DNA of 64,000 nucleotides from Onthophagus taurus. Its lineage: Eukaryota; Arthropoda; Insecta; Coleoptera; Scarabaeidae. The notes below the pieces were generated by a model. That model saw nothing but the letters and a program-made list of their open reading frames with translations. It was not told the DNA's origin and made no database searches. The stretch is from assembly GCF_036711975.1 (NCBI RefSeq), contig NC_091973.1, positions 5,580,001 to 5,644,000 of the forward strand, written 5' to 3'. Each line of letters opens with the position of its first letter. The stretch's first letter is position 1. Made by a program: the position numbers and the translations under genes. This document shows, piece after piece, positions 11,147-22,899 of this stretch.

Positions 11147-14100
11147 TTAATATAATCTGTATTTTTTTTATTTTTTGAGTTATTTCCAAATTCAATTATT
11201 AAGCATCCTGAGTGATATTAATCAACTGTAGTGGAGGTGATGAAAAAGTAGGAAGCTCAATGAGGAGTGAATCGTATTTTATGTGTTAAAATGACTTAAA
11301 GAAAATCAAAAAAATTTTTGCATGTGGCAAAAGTGTTGGTCTAATTCACCAAGGGATGTAGGCAAAATGATAGAGAGTAGTGGACCTTTGTACATATGTT
11401 GTAGAGATTATGGCAGAAAGAGATACAACTTTTTCATCAAGCTTTTTCTGCCTTGTGTTTTTTTATATCCTTTTCCATTTATAAGCAGCTTTATGATCTC
11501 TTTTACTAGAATTATTGCTTAATGTAACAACTGCGAGCAGCTCTAAATTGGTGCAACTTGGTCACTTGGATGCAAAATCCTAAACTACTCAACCCCAAAG
11601 CAATTAATCCAACCCAATTTGGCCAATACCAATGTAGCCAAACCTAATCCCCAAGAAATAAATAAACTGTTTAGAATAAAATTGATTTTATTTAAAATAT
11701 TTTTTTAAATTTTGTTGTTTTGAATTGAATTTAATTATCTTAGTAAAACGTAGTTGTAAAGAAAAACTAAGACGATAGATATTTGAAAAACAGTAAGATA
11801 TGAGGAAACATTTGCAAGTAGATAGTGTCGTAGTTTCACAACTTTTATCATATTTGCCAATTCCATTACAAAACTGTTTATAACAGAATAATATAATATC
11901 TCCTTTATATAAGTGTTGTGAGTAACTGCAATAATTAAGTAAAGGTTTCGTGGGAATATCTTTTGAATAATATTTAAATTTGAATGTATTCATTGAATAT
12001 TTCGGTTATAAAGAGAAATTTTTATCGAGACAAAATCAAATATTTGAAATAATAAAGGTAATAGCACTATCTTATCGCAAAACAAACGAGGTTCGGGCCG
12101 ATATTTGAATCCAAAATCAAACAGGGCCTGTGCGCATAGAAACTCAATTGGGAAGGAACTGTTTGTATTTGTGCGAACTTTCTTCTGCGAAGAGAAAATG
12201 CAAAACGCACCGGACAAAGACGGACGCGGCGGCCTTTTCGATCGTTGTCCGTTGACCCATTTTATCTGGCCTCTGAATGGCCGATTGTTGTTTTTTTTTC
12301 AATTCTAGTATCTAGAATTAACGGCCGCTTAAGTATCGATGATTAGTCCAAACTGCCATCGTTAAAACCGGAGTTCACGTCATTTCTCAAAATTACACTT
12401 ACGAAACTACAATTATCTTGACATAAATTATTTAGTAAAAAAATAATAATAAATGTTCGAGTGTAGGGTGAACTATTGTAGTGAGTAACCCACTCTTTGA
12501 AAATGATTTTTGACTTTCGAACCCGATAACATTATATTCATATCGTACTTTGCCTCCCATTACTCATTACTACCTCAATTCGTTCAATGAATCTTTTGTT
12601 TAAATTATACTAGACAAGGTCGTTCGTTCTATTAAGTAATAAAACGCTAATGTGCTTTGCAACTCGGACGATATGGTTATTAATTATTTATTAATTAGTT
12701 AAAAGTCGATTAATTTTAATAAAAATTACTAAATTTATATTACTATCATTAAACATGTATGCACATATTTATTATATGTTTAAGATTAGATCATACGAAA
12801 ACTTAACAAAAAAACAAATATTGACATTACTTTATAGATGTTAACGTCATCACTAGGAAAAAAATTTAACATCGAATTTATAATTTGAAGAAAATTTATT
12901 ACGAAAATATTAAATATTGACGCATACAGTAGTAATAATCAAACATTTCAATTTAAAATCGTGATAATCGAATTATGTGAGCAAATGTCACACCACAAAA
13001 AAAATTTTTAAGGCGTAAGGGATTTATAAGTATTACGTGCAAAATCTATAATTACACGAAACTTATCAGGGCTGACGTACGGAGAATTAAATTTCCCCGT
13101 AGATAAACGCGATCGTTTTAAGGAAGGTCAACAACTCAAATCATACTAACGTCGTGTCATTTCACAAAAAAAAAATGTGGCTAAGCATTTTCATATGAAC
13201 TCGTGAGCGAAGCGATGTTATCTAGGTATTATTATGTATTTAAAGAAACGCTATCTCTGGGTGATGTAAAGCCGGCTGAAAGAAGAGCGTTTCTTGATAA
13301 GATAAGCGGTATTGATGTCGCAAAAGTGGCACCCAACTAAACTTGTGGTCCTCTAAAGCAAAAATTTTATTTGTCTTATCTTATACTATTGTTATTAACT
13401 AATACAAGTTAACTTTTTTTATCTTTTTTTATTTATTACTACAATTTTAAATTTATATATATATTATGGATAAAATAATTAAATTAATTAAATTATTTTA
13501 TTTAATATTAAATAAATTGGGTTGAAATTTACGTCCAACCTAACCCAATCCATCTTATGTTATCATATTGATCTCCACAACAAAGTTTTAGATAAAGGTG
13601 GTCCTAGATTTTGTATAGTTTTCACTAAAGGGTGGTTAAATCAGACAACATCGAGACTATCTCAGGTATGGACGACCAAAGTAAGAACAACAGACAAGAC
13701 TACTGTGCCATGGTCAGAGATCGAAAACTGATCTGATATAGACTTAACCTTCCTGAGTAATAATATACTATATATTAATATGTACAATATATATTAGTAT
13801 GTTGTTAAATATGAATTTTATGCAGAGTTACTTACCTTGATCACAAGAGCAACTCGAGCATCCTAGAAAGACAGATTCAGTCGGATTAATTACTGTAAAG
13901 TACTGAGTCAAGACCAAAATCGCAGAAAACATTCTATGCAGCCTTATGTTCCATAACGATTTCCTCAAAACGTTATGGAACGTTCAGCCTAGATTACATG
14001 ATCTTTAGGGCAATAATTAATGTAGTCTATTTATCTCTACAACACCCAATGGAGTCTATATTACTACATGAACCTCAATGGTAATACTCAAAACTTGAAA

Positions 14101-15650
14101 AAAAATAAAATAATTGTAAATGATAATTTAAAAATAAAATATTCTTATAGATAATAAAAAGTCCTTTAAAATGAGTTCAACGACAGGATTATCTTTGAAA
14201 GTGAAGAGATGCGTCATTTTGAAACATTATCAACATTTAAACTTCCGTTTTTATATAGGACTTAGTTTTCGAGAAAATAATTCTTGAACTAAATTCAAAT
14301 TTTATATTTAATATGGGAACGGGGTGAAAGAAAAAGTCAAGGTGGTTTACGTGATTACGATTTATTATAAATTTTCGTACTAACGCAATAAACTATGAAC
14401 ATGGATAAAAAAAATTGTAACAGAACTAGTAGGAATCAGTTTAGTTGGAAAATTTGCTCGGTAAACGCTGTGATGTCGAGGAATTTTTCCAACAATAGTA
14501 CCTATTTGTATATACAGCGAAAACAGTACTTCACCAAAAAAAAATAATAATAATAAAATAAATATTATCCTTCAAGACTAATTTTACTTTGGCAACAATG
14601 CTTTTAAACGCTTAATAGTAACTAGGAAAGTAGTAAGTAAATATGTTTCTTTTCTCAGTAATTTTTCTTCATATTAACTTGAAATTATGATAAAATCTTG
14701 GCTTTTTCCTATCTAATAAAATAATTTTTTATAAAATTAATTTAAAAAAAATATTTTTTCTAATACAATTACTGGGAAAATGCAAATGAAAACATAATGA
14801 CCTTGAATATTTTTAAAACTAAATTAATTCAAATGACGTCTTATTGTATCGTTATCCAAAGTAAAAAACCATTAATATATAATAATTTCGCATACAATTA
14901 ATAAATGGATAGTAATAAATTAAAAACTAACTTGACATACTAAAAAAATAATATTAAAAAAAAATGTTTGAACTTGAACATTTAAATTCTGTAATTAATT
15001 TAGAAGAGGTTATCTAAATTAAAGTCGCATTAAAATAATCCGATAAAAAATGATCTCCGAAACCAAATTCTTTCATTCCGTGTGTCGAAATAAACACGTT
15101 TTTAACCTTATAAACAATATAAAAAATTAATAAAAAAAGAATTAATTGAACGTTTCAAAATAGTACTTAAAAAATGAAAATTGACGTAGCAAAAAATAGA
15201 GAACGGTATTACGTTAATCCTTTGAATTTAATTACAAAATACAAATGAGATAAGATAGAATTGTCCAAAAGGTTTTAACGATATTAAAAAAAGTAATTTC
15301 AAATTTGCTTTTGATTAAGTTTAAAAATTTCGAACACAACAAAGTCTAAGAAATAACTTTTTCCTTGTTGTTTGATGGTCAAAAAAATTTTAAAAGAAAT
15401 CGCAAATATAACACTTAAAAAAATAAGATTTTATCATTATTTCGTTTTATGTTTTTCTTAAAATTCTAGTCAATAAACGAACGGTAAACCGAGGAATTCC
15501 CCGTCTTCCAATACTTATCACGAACGTAAGCATATCCATTGAATATGGCATGAACGGTCCTCACAGTCTATAACCGCATCGTATAAGTTAAAAAAAACGT
15601 TATCACATTACATTATGGTTAAAATACTGAGGCGTATGTATACCTATAAG
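11147..15650. other. AT-rich intergenic stretch and probable 3' UTR of the Windpipe-like gene
   Basis: No coding exon is supported. The interval separates the plus-strand LRR gene 1 from the stop codon of the minus-strand Windpipe-like gene at 15651, so its right part should hold that gene's 3' UTR. It is strongly AT-rich with many A or T homopolymers. One more balanced piece at 12070-12320 has no recognised content. Confidence 0.5.
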
Positions 15651-17156
15651 TTAGTTATCCGGGCTGGACGGCGTTACGACGACTCTGCCGTCGTCATCAA
15701 GCTTACGTTGTATCATAACTGGACTTTTTGGAGATGGATATTCTTTAGCTTGTATGGTCACCCTTTTAGTAGCATCGGGAGTTACTGGTTCTTCCAGCGA
15801 AGGCCTCACTTCCACTGGTTCGTCCTCTTCAACTTTTGCAGCAGTATCTCCATTTTCAGTATGACCATTTTGACCGTTCATTAAAGGAACTTTTTCTGGA
15901 ATTGTTGGAGAAGCTTCGTTTCCATTGGGTTTCATCAACGGCTTCATTTCAACCGGTGGGCGTTTGTTCGCTTCTTCGTCTTTATTGCTATTCCTCTTCC
16001 TTCTTCTCTTAATTACCGCGTACGCGATCAAAGCACACATCACAACCAAAAGGGTACCGATAACGATATAAGTTGTGTTACTTTTCTTTGGTTCCGGTTG
16101 TACTTCTCCTTCTTTTATATCAGCTTTTGGTTCGACATCAGAAGATATTTTTCTACCTGCATTACCAGCACCAACAGGAACAATTTCTTGTTTAGGAATT
16201 TCTTCGTGAATGGGAACGTGAGAATTTTCTTCTTCTTTTTTCTCTCCTGAATCCGATTCTGTTGAGTGTGTTTCTTTTGATTGTACTTCTGTTGACTGCG
16301 ATTCTTCGGGTTGTGCTTCAACAGGGGCGTTGCCTCTAGCTTGATTTGGATCGTGAGGTGCAGGGGTTGAACAATCAAATACGCAATGAGGTACTCCCGA
16401 AGGTGGTTCAAAGATCATGGGTTCCTCTCCAGAACCGCTCCCATCTTCATCTTCGGTTGCTGGGGCAGACTCGACGTTTGATTTTACGTATTCTTCCTCG
16501 ATGTCGTCTTTAGGTTCGTCATTTTGCAGGAAATCATCAAATAAAACGGCGTTGTTAACGCAATAAACGTGTAAAAGTGGAATGTCGTGAACGTTCTTTG
16601 GAGAGTAGCACTTAGTGGGATAAATTAACTTGACGTTGTGTTTAGAAAGAGTGTCCCGGATCTTGAGGAATTTGCAGTCGCAGTTTATCTTGTTTTCGTT
16701 TAAATCGATTTTTTCAAGTTTACTCAACTTCTCCAAGTCTTCGACGTGAGTGATATGATTGTAGGACACGTCTAATTGAATCACAGAGTGAGGAAGGCGT
16801 TTGGCGGAAAGTGTTCGGAGATTATTGGATCTCAAAGAGAGATGAGTCAGTTTGGGAAGGTTGGGGAAGTCGTGAAGGTCAGAAAGAAGATTGCCGGTCA
16901 AATCGAGTTTTCTCAAACGTTTCAGCTTCTTAAGTTTGATGGGAATTGCTTTTAATGAGAGTTCGGATAAATCTAAGTCGGTGATTTGATTGATGTGAGC
17001 TGGAAGGAGTTTATCCAAAAAATCTACGGACATGCAGGCAGCTTTGATTTCTTTAACTCCGTTAGGGAGGCATTTGCAATCTTCTGGGCAGACGTCTGAA
17101 GCGGGCGCTGCGGTGGCAATGGCAACAAGCAGCGGCAGGATGACCGCGGACAACAT
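15651..17156 (-). CDS. wdp: Windpipe-like LRR transmembrane proteoglycan
   Basis: A single coding exon of 501 residues. A signal peptide (1-17) precedes an LRR N-cap (CPEDCKC, about 23-29). Four or five LRRs follow, then a C-cap (NCDCKF to HVYC, about 158-199). A long acidic, serine/threonine-rich ectodomain stem contains EDEDGSGSGEE (Ser240 and Ser242 in Ser-Gly pairs among acids, the classic glycosaminoglycan attachment context). A membrane span lies at about 362-382, a basic stop-transfer stretch KRRRKR follows, and the tail is about 119 residues. Few LRRs plus acidic Ser-Gly sites and a tail is the layout of Drosophila Windpipe, a chondroitin sulfate proteoglycan affecting Hedgehog and JAK/STAT signalling; the assignment is inference. 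A splice acceptor (TTTCAG) about 10 bases upstream of the ATG indicates a 5' UTR intron. Confidence 0.85.
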   Translation of the reverse strand: MLSAVILPLLVAIATAAPASDVCPEDCKCLPNGVKEIKAACMSVDFLDKLLPAHINQITDLDLSELSLKAIPIKLKKLKRLRKLDLTGNLLSDLHDFPNLPKLTHLSLRSNNLRTLSAKRLPHSVIQLDVSYNHITHVEDLEKLSKLEKIDLNENKINCDCKFLKIRDTLSKHNVKLIYPTKCYSPKNVHDIPLLHVYCVNNAVLFDDFLQNDEPKDDIEEEYVKSNVESAPATEDEDGSGSGEEPMIFEPPSGVPHCVFDCSTPAPHDPNQARGNAPVEAQPEESQSTEVQSKETHSTESDSGEKKEEENSHVPIHEEIPKQEIVPVGAGNAGRKISSDVEPKADIKEGEVQPEPKKSNTTYIVIGTLLVVMCALIAYAVIKRRRKRNSNKDEEANKRPPVEMKPLMKPNGNEASPTIPEKVPLMNGQNGHTENGDTAAKVEEDEPVEVRPSLEEPVTPDATKRVTIQAKEYPSPKSPVMIQRKLDDDGRVVVTPSSPDN

Positions 17157-17166
17157 TTCGACAAAT

Positions 17167-17335
17167 CTGAAACAATAAGTAAATTCGATAACAAATACAT
17201 TGATACGGACGTAGGGTGAAACTCGGCCAATGTCACGCGTAAAGGCCGGTACGCCTTAAGAGGACTTAAGTGTCCTAATGTCGCACTTCCGCGGTTCGGC
17301 CACGCGACGTCTCTTGGCCATGTTACGTAACTCAC
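17167..17335 (-). other. 5' UTR intron of the Windpipe-like gene (predicted)
   Basis: On the minus strand a good donor (TCATCG followed by GTGAGTTAC) sits at about 17335, and a pyrimidine-rich acceptor ending TTTCAG lies about 10 bases before the start codon at 17156. Together they define an intron of about 170 bp in the 5' leader. The leader exon would then lie above 17336. The transcription start was not located. Confidence 0.6.
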
Positions 17336-19773
17336 CGATGAGACTATCAAAAGCGAACCGAGTCGTCCTGACGCCGCTGAGAGACTGAATACCTCGTTTC
17401 GTACGAGGTGGATGATAAGACTGTTTGTTCGGGTTCGATTTCGCCCAGAGAGACAGAGAACGCCACGCGCAGGATTACTTTTCGATAGGCACGTGGACAG
17501 CGCATCGATTGCTGAGACGACGGAGTCGGCGCGATAAGACATTGCAAGCGAATTTAACACTTTGGAAATTATCCGATGACTCGCTACTTCGAGGTAATAC
17601 GAGATAACCGAAATTCGATAAAATTTAATTTTCATTTGAAACAATCAAATTTGAACAATGAACAATTGGAATCCAAAAAAAAATTTATATAAATATAGAA
17701 TGTTCCATTGTAAGTTTTCATAGATTTATTGAAATAAAAGGATAAAAATTATATTTGAAAAATAAAAATAATTGTGATGAAATAATATTGTTAAATTTAA
17801 ATTTCAAGTTAAGTTCAAGTTTAATAATATTTGAAAGTAAGTAAAAAAATCTTAATATCTCTAAGTCTTTAAGATAATAATCTGTGAGATTTAATGATTA
17901 TGAACAGATAGAATTGTTAAATAAGACCAGATTTAATTTGTAGAAAAAAATTAAATGTTATTTAAACAAAAATTAATTACTTAGTCTTATTACCCGTAAT
18001 TAAAGCACATTATTACGTCATTATCTTATCGGTTCTTCGTTAAATCAGTTAGTTGAAATTGGCGAAATTTGAAAATTTCAAATGTTACGTAAACAAGTAA
18101 TTGAGTTTATGAAAAAATTAATATTAAAATTGCATCGGTCGGTTTTTTAGTTAACGCGATCCTCGTTAGGGAACTTCCTGTGATATCGGGTGGCTAATTT
18201 TTACCGACGAAGGACAACCGTTATATAATCGAATACTTGAAACGTTTGCACGCGGGAAAATATCTATTTAATAATATTGTTACGCGATTGGGTGTATAAT
18301 TCCCCGATAAGTTACCATCCAAAGGTTATTTGTAAGGTATTTGATTACAATTAAGTAATAAAATGTGGGAATTAAAAATTAAAGAACAATTTGCAAATAA
18401 TAATAAATAAATTTGAGTTTGAATTTGAATAATAAAGAAATCTGTTATTTTACCGGACCGGACAATCAAATTATAGTTTTATACATGGTCATACTTGATA
18501 AATATGTAATAGAACGGGTCGAGTTGAAACGATTGTCGTTCCCCCGACACACGGTTGGACGACGGAGAGCACGTGTTGCCTGTTTTCAAGTCGCGAAGGA
18601 CTTCAGGACGCTTTTATTGGTCGGTGGACCTCGCATGACACCGAACCGAAAGGACCCCGAACTCCTAAAAGATAAAATTTATAAAAAGGTGCGAAAATAC
18701 TGACCTTTTAACGTAGATCTTGGCAGTACAGGTTAATGTTGAGGTTAAACAGTCTTAGCAGATGTTAAGAAGCCCGGTGTCTAGTGAAGACAGAGGTACT
18801 GAGTACAGGTAATCGGCCCCGTTTTTTCTACCTTCTTTTTAACTTTATTATCTTTTCGAAATGCCCGCGGGTTTACGCGTACGCGAATGGCCCACGTTCG
18901 ACTGGCTACCGGCAGAGAACCGTACGGTCAGAATTAAAAAGCGAGAGTGGGGCATCGAACACTGCCGTACTATCCGACAATTGCAGCTAATCCCCTCTCG
19001 GTTTGGAGAAATTTTGGTCTCCCAAAAAAAGCCGTTTCGATTCATAACTCTCTTCGCCGGACTCCTTTCGTTACGTATCCTTCGGACCAAACCCCCGTTT
19101 CCTCTCGCCTCTCTTTTCAAAGATTTCACCAGAATCACCTCATCAGGCTTTCCACTCCTTAAAAACTTTCAAACAGGTAGTCGCCCGCTCTTTACGCTTA
19201 GTTACGCCATCTCCATCTTAATAGTATAAACTTGTATTTACGACTTCAGTTAACTTTTTAGTATCATCCTTTTTTTCGCCATTATTAATTAATTACGTAT
19301 TTAAAATGTAATCAACCTAAGAAAAGAGAAAAAATAATATTATATAATGAATTCCATCACAATATTTACATTCTCGAATCATTTATTTGTGTTATGAGAC
19401 TGTTTCAAGTAAACAACTGATATCCTCGAAATGATAGTCGTAAAAACAATAAATTAAAAAATGTAAGTGAAGTGTTATATAAAAAGTGGGGAAAGCCTGT
19501 AAATATTGCAAAACTTGGTGTAAACGAAAGTATTTGCGTGTTCTTGGAAAAATCGTTTCCAGAAACTCCCCGCCACCTATTTCACCTTCCACTTATTAAG
19601 TCCATGCTGACATCTGTGAACTATACGCTAAAACAGTGACGGAAACAGACATCACCTGTGCGCATAAGTAGACTTGTAGCACATACTTACGTTATCTTTG
19701 AGGGGAATTCGTTGTAGATCAGCCGTTTATTCGTTTAGTATATACCTGAAAGTTGGAACGATAACGTCGCTAG
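17336..19773. other. head-to-head intergenic region between two LRR genes
   Basis: This holds the upstream regions of the minus-strand Windpipe-like gene and of the plus-strand LRR gene 3. Open frames at 18413-18703 and 18848-19229 occur on both strands, have no recognisable domain and are treated as chance. The right end is a probable 5' leader exon of LRR gene 3, ending at a strong donor (TAG followed by GTAAGTA) at 19773/19774. Confidence 0.5.
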
Positions 19774-19998
19774 GTAAGTAGGAAAAACTACTTTACTTTT
19801 GTTTTATTCCTTTGCCTTATTAACAATACCTCTTAAATGTAATAAGGTCCTTCGTTTCCGTGAGTAACACCTGCCCGTGTGCGCACATAACACTTAAGGC
19901 AAGGTCATCGTACTATTTTCAAAATCCCGATAACAAAAGATTCGCAGTTATCTCGAATGTTATTTATCTGACTTTGTTCGTTTGTTTTTCTTCCAAAG
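19774..19998 (+). other. 5' UTR intron of LRR gene 3 (predicted)
   Basis: A strong donor GTAAGTA at 19774 pairs with a pyrimidine-rich acceptor (TTTGTTTTTCTTCCAAAG) ending at 19998, nine bases before the ATG at 20008. The acceptor uses AAG rather than CAG, so the pairing is plausible but unproved. Confidence 0.5.
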
Positions 19999-20007
19999 CT
20001 CCTAACG

Positions 20008-22035
20008 ATGTTGCTAACGTTGATACTGTTGGCCCTCGGCGCCTTCGCCGCCCATGGAACCAGCCCATGTCCAAATTCGTGTATTTGCACCTCCCAATCG
20101 GCGACTTGCGATACCCTCGATGACGGAATGTTTGAATTTGATGTTCTTCACCTACGTCTACGAAACATTGCACAACCAATAGTCATAGGCGAGAAATTCT
20201 TCGACAGAAAAGGACTACCGCATTTGGAAACGCTCTCGTTTGAAAACCTTAAAATTAACGCCATCGATCCCACAGCCTTTAAAAAAGCTGAATTCCTCCG
20301 CGTTTTAAATTTTGCAAATGTCACCTTCAGCCTTTCCGCTGATTCCTTTGTCCTAGCCACCCAATTACAAGTTTTATCCATCGAAGGATGCCTCCTAAAC
20401 GAATTTATTCCTTTCAAATCCGAATCAATTCAAATCATTAAAATTTCAAAATCCCACATTAAGGAGTTAACCGACGAAAGTCTCATTAATTTGCCCGAAT
20501 TAACCGACATCACTTTTACGAACAACCTAATCGATAAAATTGATCCGAAAACCTTCCATAACAACTTCTACTTGGAAACGTTGGATTTGTCATACAACAA
20601 AATCACGGAGTTACCCCACAATATTTTTATTAAAAACGAAGAATTAGCAGCTTTAAATTTAAGCGGAAACCCTATTAAAAAAATTAACGCCTCAATGCTA
20701 TCGGTCGTAGAGAAATTAGTTCTTCAAAACTGTAGTTTGTCTGAATTCAAAGGTGGAAAATTCACAGAAATGGGCTACCTGGATTTAAGCCACAACGAAA
20801 TAACCGAACTTTCTAGTGTTACTTTCGGAAATATGCCTGAATTGGAGTACGTAAACCTCGCCCACAACAAACTTAAAACATTACCTGGGGACATCTTTTT
20901 AAACAATACCCGCCTACAGACGATTTATCTCGACTACAATGAATTCGAAATCTTACCAAAGTTCCGTAGCTACAAAGATAATTTTGAAACCAATTATTTC
21001 TCCTGTTCCGATTGCGGGTTGGAAAATTTAGATGAAAACGTTTTCGAACACATGCCCAAATTAATTACATTAAATTTATCAACCAACCGCCTCCAAAAAA
21101 TCAACCCGAAGATGCTCAGTTATATTCCTCAATTAAAAAAATTAGATCTTTCTTACAACATGATCGCCAACCTTTCGCTTCACACATTCGAAAACAACGT
21201 ATTACTCTCAAACATCAACTTGGCTGGAAACACAATCACCGTGTTAAATCCTACGATTTTCGAACACATGAGCGACTTAAAAATGTTAGATATAAGCAAT
21301 AACGCATTGAAAATTATTTGGGAACCAACCATATTCAAAATTCCTTACTTAGAAGTACTTAACCTCGCTGATAATCGTTTAGAAGTGATTACAAGAAAAG
21401 AATTGGAAGTAACACCAAATTTGAAGACTTTAAACGTCAATAATAACTCCTTCAATTGCTCCGCGGAATTAGACGATTCTATTCAATGGTTGAAAAAGAA
21501 ATCCGTTCAACCTTCTTCGCTAGGAACTCATATGGAAATGAAAGATTTCGAAGAAATCACCAAAGACTATATCGACAATTACTGGAGAAAACTCTGCGGT
21601 GATGATGATTACGAAATATACGACAGCGATGACGACGCGGATATCGATGTAGATGAAGACGATGACGATGAAGATGAAGAAAACGAAGATGATATTCCCA
21701 TCGACGATGATACTTTCGGACCGTACATTCTCGATGATAACGAAGAACTTGCTGGCTTCGATGATGTTGAAAGCTCGTACATACCGAAAAATGACAGATA
21801 CAGTTTCTTGTGGCCATTTTTCATCTTCGTTGTAACCGCTCTCTTTGTTTTATTGGTTGTTACCAACATCATTTTATGCGTTCTGAGGAAACGTGGTCAT
21901 CTACCAAGAAATATCAACCTTTCATGGAAAAATGGAACTCATAGCGGATTTGTTTATAAACCTTTAACCGAAGAGATCCCTAGATCTTCAATTATTATCA
22001 ACGGGGTTGAAAGGAATCAAACGCAATTTTTATAG
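20008..22035 (+). CDS. leucine-rich-repeat single-pass membrane protein (LRR gene 3)
   Basis: A single coding exon of 675 residues. A signal peptide (1-17, ending near AAHGTS) precedes an LRR N-cap (CPNSCICTSQSATC) and about 17 LRRs (for example LETLDLSYNKI, LKKLDLSYNMI). No complete cysteine C-cap is visible after the last repeat; only NCSAE and a later LCGD stand there. An extreme acidic segment (about 532-575, mostly Asp/Glu) leads to a membrane span at about 600-626 and a short tail of about 49 residues. This is the layout of an LRR surface receptor or adhesion protein; I cannot name an orthologue. It lies beside the Windpipe-like gene in divergent orientation. Upstream splice signals suggest a non-coding first exon. 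Confidence 0.88.
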   Translation: MLLTLILLALGAFAAHGTSPCPNSCICTSQSATCDTLDDGMFEFDVLHLRLRNIAQPIVIGEKFFDRKGLPHLETLSFENLKINAIDPTAFKKAEFLRVLNFANVTFSLSADSFVLATQLQVLSIEGCLLNEFIPFKSESIQIIKISKSHIKELTDESLINLPELTDITFTNNLIDKIDPKTFHNNFYLETLDLSYNKITELPHNIFIKNEELAALNLSGNPIKKINASMLSVVEKLVLQNCSLSEFKGGKFTEMGYLDLSHNEITELSSVTFGNMPELEYVNLAHNKLKTLPGDIFLNNTRLQTIYLDYNEFEILPKFRSYKDNFETNYFSCSDCGLENLDENVFEHMPKLITLNLSTNRLQKINPKMLSYIPQLKKLDLSYNMIANLSLHTFENNVLLSNINLAGNTITVLNPTIFEHMSDLKMLDISNNALKIIWEPTIFKIPYLEVLNLADNRLEVITRKELEVTPNLKTLNVNNNSFNCSAELDDSIQWLKKKSVQPSSLGTHMEMKDFEEITKDYIDNYWRKLCGDDDYEIYDSDDDADIDVDEDDDDEDEENEDDIPIDDDTFGPYILDDNEELAGFDDVESSYIPKNDRYSFLWPFFIFVVTALFVLLVVTNIILCVLRKRGHLPRNINLSWKNGTHSGFVYKPLTEEIPRSSIIINGVERNQTQFL

Positions 22036-22257
22036 TCGTCCAACTCCAAAAAATAAAAATTTTATAATATATTTTTTTTTGGTGTTACTACGTAATAAAT
22101 TAAGATAAAATTAGGCGTATTTAAAACGAGTAGATTAAATTTAGCATAAATTTAGGGTCGATACTTAAGTACTAGTATTTTTAGCGCGTTAACCAAAAAA
22201 ATGATCCGTTGAGGTATTTTTCAATTAATAATTTCTAGCTATGTACATTCCAGACTT

Positions 22258-22263
22258 AATAAA
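22258..22263 (+). terminator. poly(A) signal of LRR gene 3
   Basis: AATAAA lies about 220 bases after the stop at 22035. An earlier AATAAA at about 22052 is also possible; the two may be used alternatively. Confidence 0.5.
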
Positions 22264-22899
22264 GTAACATTTAACTAAAGATAAGCCTTGTAGTCTTTGT
22301 TCTGGAACACGACGTTGTTTATCTGTCAACAAAACCGATCTTATCGAACTACGTGATGTGCTACCCCAAATGTTTGTCTCAATCTAGATCGCTTAGTATA
22401 TTTTTAATAATCCAACATAATCAATTGCATTGTACTATACTTAAGTCTCCAGTTGGCACAATTTATCGAAGGAGGTCGTGACTAATCGAATCACTCCTAG
22501 CATATTAATACGCCTTAACCTTGAAATATCTATTCGACATATTCGATAATATTGTGGAATACAGTAAACGTGTTTTTTTTTGGAAATCCTTATCGGAAAT
22601 ATTCAGATATTTCGGCTACCAAGAAAGTATTTTTAAATCAGAAAATAAAAACACCTCCAACTTTTAAGCAACTCCACTTATTTACTAGCGAAACAAAGTA
22701 AAAGCGATAAGATAAAAATAAAACTAGGTGCTAATAATAATAAATATATAATATATAAATAATTTTTTTTAATAAAATCATTTACTTGATAAAATCTATT
22801 TTGAATGAATATCATGGAAATAAATAAATGATAAGGAGACTTTTAATGTTGGAGCAAAGTCCGCTTATTACGAGACATTTTTTAGGTTAGTCCGTTAAA
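22264..22899. other. intergenic gap and ADHFE1 promoter region
   Basis: About 640 bp between the poly(A) signals of LRR gene 3 and the ATG at 22900. It is AT-rich with no coding potential. It should contain the promoter and short 5' UTR of the dehydrogenase gene. No TATA box is evident at a convincing distance. Confidence 0.4.

Noticed and set aside
18413-19229. Several frames upstream of LRR gene 3
   Set aside because: Frames overlap on both strands and none continues through a splice site; treated as promoter-region chance.
21557-21872. Frames antisense to or shifted within the acidic run of LRR gene 3
   Set aside because: His/Arg-rich and Ser-rich frames are shadows of the GAT/GAC-rich coding repeat.
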